Source: Frigoriglobus tundricola (GTDB lineage: Bacteria > Planctomycetota > Planctomycetia > Gemmatales > Gemmataceae). From it: 64,000 nucleotides of DNA. The notes under the pieces are model-generated. The model made no database searches and was not told where the DNA came from. It saw only the letters and a list, made by a program, of their open reading frames with translations. The position numbers were made by a program, and so were the translations under genes. The stretch covers positions 1,178,001 through 1,242,000 of the forward strand of contig NZ_CP053452.2 in NCBI RefSeq assembly GCF_013128195.2. Reading direction: 5' to 3'. Positions 17,434 to 24,712 of the stretch are shown here, piece after piece (the first letter of the stretch is position 1; each line of letters starts with the position of its first letter).

Positions 17434-19233
17434 TCACTTCACCGGCTTCAACACGATCTGTCGGAGGTCCATCACGGCCGGGCCGGGTTTGGTCTTCGCC
17501 TTCACACTCATCGTGTAGCGCCCGGCCTTTTCGATCTTCAGAGTGCCGACATCTCGGGCCTCGAACGTCTGAAACCCGCCCGTATCTTTTACCGTGAACG
17601 TCAGCTTCTCGTCACCGACCGCGAGTTCCACCTCCGCGCCGCCGCTCCCCTTCCCACAACCTTGCAGCACCTCCACGGTGAACGTACCCCCCTTCTCGAC
17701 CGTGAAATCGAAGGTCGCGGAATCGTCCTTGTTCACCCAATACCCGAGCGTGTTCTTGTGCGGCAGCGGCTCAAACCGGAGCATGGAGCCCTGCACGAGA
17801 GCGGTCCGGGCGTGCATCGTGATGACGCCGTCTTTGTTCTGCGGGTTGGGTTTGTAGTCGGGGTTGGGCGTCGGCATCTTCGCGCCGACCTCGTTTCGCC
17901 ACGTGGCGAGTTTCGCAGCGAGTTCTTTCACAACGTCCGGTTTCTCAGCGGCGAGGTTTCGACCTTCGGAGATGTCGCGCTTTACGTCAAAGAGTTCGCG
18001 CCGGCCGTCCTCGTAGAACTCGATAAGCTTGTAGTCCTTGAACCGCACTGCGCCGCCCGGCCGGGAGCCCTGGTTCGCGTAGTGCGGGTAGTGCCAGTAG
18101 ATCGCGCGTTCCTTGACATCCCCGTCATCGGAAGAACGCAGGATCGAGTCGCCGTCGGTGTGGTGAACATTTTTCTGCGGTATACCGGCCGCGTCCATAA
18201 TCGTCGGATAAAAGTCGATGCTGCACGCGACACGGTCGGTCGTACTTCCCGCCTTGATCCGACCGGGCCATTTCATGACACACGGCGCGCGGATACCGCC
18301 TTCGTAGAGGTAGCCCTTTCCTTCGCGCAGCGGGGCGTTGCTGGTCGGGGCGAACGGCATCCCCTCCAGTGTCGCGAGGCCGCCGTTATCGCTGGTGAAG
18401 ATCACGAGCGTGTTGTTGGTCAGTTTCAGGTCGTCGAGTTTCTTCAGCACGCGCCCGACGCTCGCGTCCATGCTCTCGACCATCGCGGCGTAGGCCGGGT
18501 TGCTCTGACGCCCGTGTGTCGGCGTCACTTTGTATTTGTCGATGAGCGCTTGCGGAGCTTTGAGCGGCGTGTGGACCGCATAGTGAGGCAGGTACAGGAA
18601 GAACGGCTTGCTCTTGTTCGTCTCGATGAACCGCTCGGCTTCCGTGGTGAGCCGGTCGGTGAGGTATTCACCGTCCTCGGCCTTTTCGAGCCCCGGCATC
18701 GCGCCGGACTTGTTCACGAACGGCGCGAAGTAACTGCGTGCCGTTCCGGTTTCGTCACCGGCAACGTTCACTTCGAACCCGAACCGCGTCGGCTCGAACC
18801 CTTTTCCCCCCAGGTGCCATTTCCCGATGAGTGCGGTGGCGTAGCCGTTCGTCTGAAGCGCCTTGGCGATGGTGATTTCTTCGAGCGGCAGTTCGTTCCG
18901 GATTTCGGGTCGCTTCAGCCGCTGATCGGGCGAGTCCTTGCGACCGGGAATCCAGTCGGTGACGTTCATGCGCTGCGGGTAGCGGCCCGTGAGGATGCTG
19001 GCCCGCGTCGGCGAGCACACCGGGCACGCGGCGTAGAAGTCGGTGAAGCGGACGCCCGCCTTCGCCATCTGGTCGATGTTCGGCGTCTTGTAGAAGGTGC
19101 TGCCATAACAGCCGAGGTCGCGCTGGCCGAGGTCGTCGATCACGATGAGGACGACGTTGGGCTTGTCGGCCGAGAAGCCGGTTTCACTACAGAGGCAGAG
19201 AGAACACAATGAAAGGCAGAAGGCACGAAACAC
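17434..19233 (-). CDS. Secreted type I sulfatase
   Basis: The frame is open to 19503, but that would overrun the upstream lipoprotein gene. The GTG at 19233 gives 599 residues starting with a signal peptide (VFRAFCLSLCSLCLCSETGF). The core is a classical sulfatase: PNVVLIVIDDLG supplies metal-binding Asp33/Asp34. C73-S-P-T-R77 is the CxPxR motif whose Cys becomes formylglycine in active enzymes, followed by ILTGRYPQR. GKWHLGG and FFLYLPHYAVHTPL are further family landmarks. The enzyme should remove sulfate from sulfated glycans or similar esters outside the cytoplasm; substrate is unknown. The last 130 residues form an extra beta domain. The signal-peptide codons resemble the dispersed CTCTCTGC repeat. 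Sulfatase abundance is a planctomycete trait. Confidence 0.85.
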   Translation of the reverse strand: MFRAFCLSLCSLCLCSETGFSADKPNVVLIVIDDLGQRDLGCYGSTFYKTPNIDQMAKAGVRFTDFYAACPVCSPTRASILTGRYPQRMNVTDWIPGRKDSPDQRLKRPEIRNELPLEEITIAKALQTNGYATALIGKWHLGGKGFEPTRFGFEVNVAGDETGTARSYFAPFVNKSGAMPGLEKAEDGEYLTDRLTTEAERFIETNKSKPFFLYLPHYAVHTPLKAPQALIDKYKVTPTHGRQSNPAYAAMVESMDASVGRVLKKLDDLKLTNNTLVIFTSDNGGLATLEGMPFAPTSNAPLREGKGYLYEGGIRAPCVMKWPGRIKAGSTTDRVACSIDFYPTIMDAAGIPQKNVHHTDGDSILRSSDDGDVKERAIYWHYPHYANQGSRPGGAVRFKDYKLIEFYEDGRRELFDVKRDISEGRNLAAEKPDVVKELAAKLATWRNEVGAKMPTPNPDYKPNPQNKDGVITMHARTALVQGSMLRFEPLPHKNTLGYWVNKDDSATFDFTVEKGGTFTVEVLQGCGKGSGGAEVELAVGDEKLTFTVKDTGGFQTFEARDVGTLKIEKAGRYTMSVKAKTKPGPAVMDLRQIVLKPVK

Positions 19234-19315
19234 GGTAGCACCCAGAGGGATGAAAAGGAGCGGCGAATCAGGACCGTAAGCGACAGGGTGGAACAACTCA
19301 AGCGCCGGTGATGCT

Positions 19316-19822
19316 TTACTTTGCCTGAGCCTCGTGAGCCCTTTTGATCGCGAAGCAAAGCTCCACCCCGCCGTCGATCTTAGCCGGTTCGGGCTCGCCG
19401 GTCTGATCGCTCCTCCGGCCGAGGTAATAGTCCTTGCCGTGGGCGGTGAACGCAACCGGATTACAGCCCCAGTCATGGCAACGGAGTCGCAACTCGTTGC
19501 CATCTTTCGTGCGAATCAGGATGTCCGCGACACGACAGTAAACGCCTTTTTCCACGCCTTCGGAAACAGAGTATCGGTCGCGTTCGCCGGGCCACAACCA
19601 GAACAGAATATCGGGTACATGTTGGTGCGGGACAATGAACTCTGATATCGGATCGATACCGAAACCTGCGATTGGGGGCACACCGGCCCCCATCTCTGCA
19701 ATCTGCTCGACTGTGGGCAGTGCAAGCACTTCCGGCGGCCGCTCGCCACGACTACAACCGAACGTCAGACCGGCAATGATCGGCACAACGGCATTCAAGA
19801 TGAGCGTGGATCTTCTTCGCAT
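19316..19822 (-). CDS. Small lipoprotein upstream of the sulfatase
   Basis: The ATG at 19822 encodes 168 residues. A basic start (MRRR) and hydrophobic run end in LTFGC, a good lipobox, so the mature protein should be lipid-anchored at Cys23. The rest has no motif I can name; it contains GVYCRVADILIRTKDGNELR and HDWGCNPVAF, suggesting a compact beta domain. It lies 82 bp upstream of the sulfatase start on the same strand and may be co-transcribed. Confidence 0.65.
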   Translation of the reverse strand: MRRRSTLILNAVVPIIAGLTFGCSRGERPPEVLALPTVEQIAEMGAGVPPIAGFGIDPISEFIVPHQHVPDILFWLWPGERDRYSVSEGVEKGVYCRVADILIRTKDGNELRLRCHDWGCNPVAFTAHGKDYYLGRRSDQTGEPEPAKIDGGVELCFAIKRAHEAQAK

Positions 19823-20257
19823 GCGGTACTAAGTGAAGAGGGGCGGGCGGCACTCCGCCTACCAACGGACGGCCGGGGCGACTTCGAGGGAAAGTACAGG
19901 TATTCGCACATTTCCGATCGGAACCCTCATCAAATTCTGCCGACCTCGCGGAAACCCAACTGTCATCGGTGTACCCATGAGCTTACTCGTGGCGAGACGA
20001 TTGAACCCTCTCCGGCTGTACGACCTTACCGGTTGCGTAATTTCGGTGAGTATTGAAGGAATGAATTGACTCGGGCACTTCGACAGACTATTTTGCTAGA
20101 TGCGTGAATGGCGCTGCCACGTCATTTTCGCCCTGCCTACCTCGCTGCCTGCCCGAACACCAGCCCGCTCCAGGCTGCCCGCTACACGCCTGATTCCGCG
20201 ACGCACTGACACCTGCCACTAACCACCACGCCCTGCGCCCCGACAGGAGTCCTGCCG
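19823..20257. other. Divergent intergenic region, no gene seen
   Basis: This 435-bp gap separates the lipoprotein/sulfatase pair from the DUF1501 operon. A 78-codon GTG-initiated frame at 19833 is present but looks random. No strong repeat or hairpin was found; promoters for both directions are expected here. Confidence 0.5.
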
Positions 20258-21565
20258 ATGAATCTGCTGTCCCGTTGCCTCGGCTCTCCTCTGAACCGTC
20301 GCAACTTCCTGCACGTCGGGGCGATCGGGGCGCTCGGCCTCACCCTCGACCAGTACATGCGGCTCCAGGCCGCCGAACCGGCCGACAAGAAGAAGCCCAA
20401 AGCGGAAGCGTGCATCCACATCTTCATGCCGGGCGGCCAGGCCCACCAGGAGAGTTGGGACCCGAAGCCGTTCGCCCCGGTCGAGTACCGCGGCCAGATG
20501 GGCACGGTGAAGACGAAGATCGAGGGCGAGGTGTTCAACGAGTGCCTGGTCAAGACGGCCGCCGTCGCGGACCAGATCACCGTGTGTCGGGCGATGACGC
20601 ACGGCGAGGCCGCCCACGAGCGCGGCACCCACAACATGTTCACCGGCTACCGCCCCAGCCCCGCCCTCAAGTTCCCCAGCCTGGGTAGCGTCGTCAGCCA
20701 CGAACTCGGCGTGCGGAACAATCTGCCCCCTTACGTGGCCGTGCCCACCATGCCCGCCCAGGAGGCCGGTAGCGGTTATCTGTCCAGCAGCTACGCCCCG
20801 TTCAGCCTCGGCAGCGACCCGGCCAACGGCGGGTTCCGCGTGCAGGACCTCGCGCTGCCCGGGAACGTCACCCCGGACCGCTTCGCCACCCGGCGGACCA
20901 TGCTCGACGCCGTGAACGCCCACTTCGCCGGTAAGGAGAAGTCGGACAACCTCGACGCAATGGACACCTTCTACCAGCGGGCGTACGGACTCATCAGCAG
21001 CGAGAAGGCCCGCGAGGCGTTCGACATCAACAAGGAAGACGCCAAGCTCCGCGACGAGTACGGCCGCAACGCCGCCGGCCAGCGGATGCTGATGGCCCGC
21101 CGGTTGGTGGAGAGCGGCGTCCGGTTCGTCACCATGACCTACGGCGGCTGGGACCTCCACGGCGGCATCGTGGACGGCACCAAGAGCCAACTCCCGCAGT
21201 TCGACCAGGCGTTCGCCACACTGGTCACCGACCTCAAGCGGCGCGGGCTGTTCGACAGCACCCTGATCATGGTGTCCAGCGAGTTCGGCCGCACGCCGAA
21301 GATCAACGCCACCGCCGGCCGCGACCACTGGCCCAAGGTGTTCAGCGTGGTGCTCGCCGGCGGCGGCATCAAGAAGGGCTTCATCTACGGCAAGTCCGAC
21401 TCGACCGCCAGCGAGCCCGACGAGGACGGGCTGACGGTGGAGGACCTGGCGCACACCGTCTACCACTGCCTCGGCATCGACGCGGACAAGAAGCTGATGT
21501 CGCCCGGCGACCGCCCCATCGACATCGTCCGCGAGGGCAAGACCCGCAAGGAACTGGTGGCGTAA
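20258..21565 (+). CDS. DUF1501 secreted protein (sulfatase-fold relative)
   Basis: This 435-residue protein starts at the ATG at 20258, preceded by CGACAGGAGTCC. The leader PLNRRNFLHVGAIGALGLTL is twin-arginine-like, so export in folded form is likely. The body matches DUF1501: HIFMPGGQAHQESWDPKP, MTHGEAAHERGTHNMFTGYRP, TYGGWDLHGG, SSEFGRTPKIN and GRDHWPKVFSVVLAGGGI. The family is related to alkaline phosphatase/sulfatase folds, and conserved His/Asp residues suggest a metal site, but no reaction is established. It is the first gene of a run continuing with a PPC-domain protein, a DUF1549/1553 protein and a heme-WD40 protein, all exported. Confidence 0.85.
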   Translation: MNLLSRCLGSPLNRRNFLHVGAIGALGLTLDQYMRLQAAEPADKKKPKAEACIHIFMPGGQAHQESWDPKPFAPVEYRGQMGTVKTKIEGEVFNECLVKTAAVADQITVCRAMTHGEAAHERGTHNMFTGYRPSPALKFPSLGSVVSHELGVRNNLPPYVAVPTMPAQEAGSGYLSSSYAPFSLGSDPANGGFRVQDLALPGNVTPDRFATRRTMLDAVNAHFAGKEKSDNLDAMDTFYQRAYGLISSEKAREAFDINKEDAKLRDEYGRNAAGQRMLMARRLVESGVRFVTMTYGGWDLHGGIVDGTKSQLPQFDQAFATLVTDLKRRGLFDSTLIMVSSEFGRTPKINATAGRDHWPKVFSVVLAGGGIKKGFIYGKSDSTASEPDEDGLTVEDLAHTVYHCLGIDADKKLMSPGDRPIDIVREGKTRKELVA

Positions 21566-21576
21566 GGCGAAGGGGG

Positions 21577-21688
21577 TTCACCGCAGAGACCGCGGAGAAC
21601 GCAGAGAAAAGACACCGACAGGAGTTTCACCACTATGCTCTTCCGCCTCGTGTTCTCTCTCTGCGGTCTTTGTGGTCTCTGCGGTGAA
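21577..21688 (+). repeat. Inverted dispersed repeat enclosing a start codon
   Basis: The left arm (21577-21609, TTCACCGCAGAGACC...) and right arm (about 21653-21688, ...GGTCTCTGCGGTGAA) are largely complementary. The loop contains AGGAG (21620-21624) and the ATG at 21635. The right arm encodes part of the signal peptide of the PPC protein. In mRNA this could fold into a leader hairpin. Confidence 0.6.
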
Positions 21689-24124
21689 ATCCTCGCGGCA
21701 TCGCCCTCGCTCGGCGGCATCCAGCCGCGCGGCGCCCAGCGCGGCACCGAGGTCGCCCTCACCTTCCAGGGCGGGCGGCTCGCCGACGCTCAGGAAGTGC
21801 TCGTCTATTACCCCGGTATCGCGGTCAAGAAGACGGAAGTCGTCAACGACGCCACCCTGAAAGTCACGGTCGCCATTAGCCCGGACTGTCGGCTCGGGGA
21901 ACACGCCTTCCGCGTCCGCACCGCGACCGGCGTGTCCGACCTGCGCACGTTCTGGGTCGGGGCGCTGCCGGTGGTCGAAGAGGTGGAGCCGAACAGCGAG
22001 TTCGACAAACCGCAGCCGGTCCCGCTCAACGTCACCGTCCACGGCGTCGTGCAGAACGAGGACGTCGATTACTACGTCGTCGAGTGCAAGAAGGGCCAGC
22101 GCCTGTCGGTCGAGATCGAGGCCATGCGCCTCGGCGTCACGTTCTTCGACCCCTACGTCGCCATCCTCGACAGCAAGCGGTTCGAACTGGCTACCGGCGA
22201 CGACTCCCCGCTGACCGGCCAGGACGGCGGGTGCTCCGTCGTCATCCCGGCCGATGGGAAGTACATCGTTCAGGTCCGCGAGAGCGCCTACGGCGGTAAC
22301 GGCGCGTGCCAGTACCGGTTGCACGTCGGGAACTTCCCGCGGCCCACGGCCGTCGTCCCCGCCGGCGGCAGGCCGAACGAAGAGCTGGAGGTCACCTTCC
22401 TCGGCGACCCGACCGGGCCGATCAAGCAGAAAGTCAAGCTGCCCGCAACGGGAGACGACCACTACCGGCTCCACTGCCAGACGCCCGAAGGCGTTCACCC
22501 CGCCGGGTTCCCGTTCCGCATCGTGAACGTCCCGAACACCATCGCGAGCGGCACGAACGTGAGTGTTGCGACCGCGACCGCCGGCGCCGCTCCGGGCGCG
22601 TTCAACGGCGTGGTCGCGAAACCCGGTGAATCCAGCTACTTCAAGTTCACCGCCAAGAAGGGCGAGACCTACGACATCCACTGCTACGCCCGCCGCCTGG
22701 GGTCGCCGCTCGACCCGGTCCTCTTCCTCGGCAACGCGGCCGGCGCCGCGATCGTCGGCAACGACGACGCCATCGGCCCGGACAGCTACTTCCGCTCCAC
22801 GATCCCCGCCGACGGCGAGTACACGCTTTGGGTTCACGACCACCTGAAGAAGGGCGGTCCGGACTACTTCTACCGCATCGAAGTCACGCCGATTCAGCCG
22901 CGTGTCGATGCGACCATTCCGAAAGTGGACGGCAACAACCCCGCGAACCAGGAGCGCCAGACCGTTACCGTCCCCCGGGGCGGGCGGGCCGCGTCGCTCG
23001 TGATCGCCAACCGCGCCGATTTCGGCGGGCCGCTCGTGATGGGCTTCGAGAAACTGCCCGCTGGCGTCACGCTGACCGCGGAGACGATGGAGCCGGGTCT
23101 GAACGTCGTTCCTGTGGTGTTCGAGGCGAAGCCGGACGCGCCCGCCGCGGGACACCTGAGCGCGATCACCGCGACGCACACCGATCCGATGGCCCCGATC
23201 CCATCGAAGACGACCCTCGATGCGGCCTTCGCCATCAACCAGCCGGGCCAGACGGTCTACTCGCGCCACGTGTTCGATCGCACCGCGGTCGTGGTCTCCG
23301 AAGCGGCCCCGTACTCGATCAAGGTGATTGAACCGAAGGTGCCGCTCGTGCAGAACGGGTCGGCCAACCTGCGGGTGGTCGCGAAGCGGGCCGAGGGCTT
23401 CAAGGGCGCGATCACCGTGTTCCCGCTCTGGACCCCGCCGGGCATGGGCATTCAGGGGTCCGCGGTCATCCCCGAGGGGCAGACCGAAACCCTCCTGCCG
23501 ATGAACGCGGCCCCGAACGCCGCGGCGCGGAAGTGGAAGACGGCCGTGACCGCCGTGGCCGACGCCGGCAAGGGACCGGTGTGGACGTCCAGCCAGCTCT
23601 TCGCGCTGGAGGTGGCGGCCCCGTTCGTCACGCTCACGATGGAACGCCCCGCCGTCGAGCAGGGCAAGGACACGCAACTGTTCTGCAAGGTCGCCGTGGC
23701 CACGCCGTTCGAGGGCAAAGCCAAGGTGGCGCTGATCGGCCTCCCGGCGAAGACGACGACGCAGGTGATCGAGATCACAAAGGACACGAAGGAGTTCGCG
23801 TTCCCGATCGTCGCGGACAAGACGAGCCCGGTCGGCCAGCACAACGTGTTCGCGCAAGTCATCATCGACCGCGGCGGCGAACAGATCGCCGGCAACACCG
23901 GCGGCACGCAGCTCCGCATCGACGTGCCGCTCCCGCCAAAGGTGGCCGTCGCGACCCCGACGCCCGCCCCGATGACGCCGAAACCGGCGACGCCCACTCC
24001 GCCGACCCCACCGAAGCGCCTCACGCGGCTCGAACAGCTCCGGCTCGAAGCCGAGGAGCGCGAGAAGGCCGCAGCCGCCGGCGGGCAGCCCGCACCCAAG
24101 AAGGAAGAGCCGAAGAAGCCGTGA
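21635..24124 (+). CDS. Secreted PPC-domain protein
   Basis: The ATG at 21635 follows CAGGAGTTT and encodes 829 residues. The leader LFRLVFSLCGLCGLCGE is a Cys-rich hydrophobic signal peptide encoded inside a dispersed repeat. Residues 24-105 resemble an IPT/TIG-like Ig fold (SPSLGGIQPRGAQRGTEVAL). Two PPC-type (bacterial pre-peptidase C-terminal) domains follow, at about 115-240 (VEEVEPNSEFDKPQPVPLNV, DVDYYVVECKKGQRLSVEIE) and 335-445 (SSYFKFTAKKGETYDIHCYA). The centre is beta-sandwich material and the last 65 residues are Pro/Lys/Glu-rich. PPC domains are usually non-catalytic modules on exported enzymes; here no catalytic domain is visible. It lies 69 bp after DUF1501 and is probably in the same operon. 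Confidence 0.8.
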   Translation: MLFRLVFSLCGLCGLCGEILAASPSLGGIQPRGAQRGTEVALTFQGGRLADAQEVLVYYPGIAVKKTEVVNDATLKVTVAISPDCRLGEHAFRVRTATGVSDLRTFWVGALPVVEEVEPNSEFDKPQPVPLNVTVHGVVQNEDVDYYVVECKKGQRLSVEIEAMRLGVTFFDPYVAILDSKRFELATGDDSPLTGQDGGCSVVIPADGKYIVQVRESAYGGNGACQYRLHVGNFPRPTAVVPAGGRPNEELEVTFLGDPTGPIKQKVKLPATGDDHYRLHCQTPEGVHPAGFPFRIVNVPNTIASGTNVSVATATAGAAPGAFNGVVAKPGESSYFKFTAKKGETYDIHCYARRLGSPLDPVLFLGNAAGAAIVGNDDAIGPDSYFRSTIPADGEYTLWVHDHLKKGGPDYFYRIEVTPIQPRVDATIPKVDGNNPANQERQTVTVPRGGRAASLVIANRADFGGPLVMGFEKLPAGVTLTAETMEPGLNVVPVVFEAKPDAPAAGHLSAITATHTDPMAPIPSKTTLDAAFAINQPGQTVYSRHVFDRTAVVVSEAAPYSIKVIEPKVPLVQNGSANLRVVAKRAEGFKGAITVFPLWTPPGMGIQGSAVIPEGQTETLLPMNAAPNAAARKWKTAVTAVADAGKGPVWTSSQLFALEVAAPFVTLTMERPAVEQGKDTQLFCKVAVATPFEGKAKVALIGLPAKTTTQVIEITKDTKEFAFPIVADKTSPVGQHNVFAQVIIDRGGEQIAGNTGGTQLRIDVPLPPKVAVATPTPAPMTPKPATPTPPTPPKRLTRLEQLRLEAEEREKAAAAGGQPAPKKEEPKKP

Positions 24125-24164
24125 TATGATTGAGGGCGCCCGCCCTTTCGACACGGAGGACGCC

Positions 24165-24410
24165 ATGAGCGAAGCCGCCGAGAAGCTGAAACCCTTACTG
24201 GCCGCGCTGACACGCGGCGAACGGACTGAATTGGTAACGTACTTGATTGCCCTCAACGACGATGATGACGGTGAAGTGTTGACACCCGAGGAGTGGGAGG
24301 CCGCCTGGATCGAAGAGTGTGACCGGCGAATCGCTGACCTGGACTCCGGAAAGGCGAAGGCCGTACCGGCCGACGAGTTCATGCAACGGATGAAGGAGAA
24401 GTACGGGTGA
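24165..24410 (+). CDS. Antitoxin, putative addiction-module component family
   Basis: The ATG at 24165 sits behind GGAGGA and encodes 81 residues. The acidic, helical sequence with LTPEEWEAAWIEECDRRIAD and a C-terminal PADEFMQRMKEKYG matches the short addiction-module component family that pairs with RelE/ParE-type toxins. Its stop codon overlaps the GTG of the next frame by the usual few bases, as in toxin-antitoxin operons. The pair lies inside the DUF1501/PPC/DUF1553 run, only 40 bp after the PPC gene. Because the toxin is interrupted by an amber codon, the antitoxin may now act alone or be decaying. Confidence 0.8.
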   Translation: MSEAAEKLKPLLAALTRGERTELVTYLIALNDDDDGEVLTPEEWEAAWIEECDRRIADLDSGKAKAVPADEFMQRMKEKYG

Positions 24411-24694
24411 CGCCGGTCATTAGCCCCGACGCGCAGGACGAGATTGACAACGCCCTTGTCGCATCGCGGGACGCCGCTCGATTTCAAACGGCTATCAAAG
24501 ACGCCCTCACCGCAATCGGCACGAACCCGCAAATCGCGGCCCGGATCGGTCGGTAGCGGCTGCGGCAGTATATCTTCACCGACTTCCCGTACTCGATCAT
24601 TTACACCGAGACGGACGATGAAATTCGTGTCATCGCCTTCCCACACAGTAGCCGCAAACCGGGTTACTGGAAGAACCGGCTGCCGAAGCCCTGA
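24407..24694 (+). pseudogene. RelE/ParE-type toxin interrupted by an in-frame TAG
   Basis: Reading from the GTG at 24407 gives 95 residues with a single TAG at 24554-24556 (codon 50). The upstream half has SPDAQDEIDNALVASRD and FQTAIKDALTAIGTNPQIA. The downstream half continues in the same frame with RLRQYIFTDFPYSIIYTET and EIRVIAFPHSSRKPGYWKN, which is the typical beta-sheet core and C-terminus of RelE/ParE toxins. Full-length family members are about 90-100 residues, so only one codon is abnormal. A GAG-to-TAG or similar change is the simplest cause. As it stands the product would lack the catalytic half. Confidence 0.8.
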
Positions 24695-24712
24695 ACTCCG
24701 ACGACCCACCGC

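Noticed and set aside
19833-20069. Possible 78-residue ORF
   Set aside because: GTG start, no ribosome-binding site, random-like composition.
21578-24709. Minus-strand open frame of 1043 codons opposite the PPC gene and the toxin-antitoxin pair
   Set aside because: Low-complexity Arg/Gly/Val sequence; it spans several genes read on the other strand.
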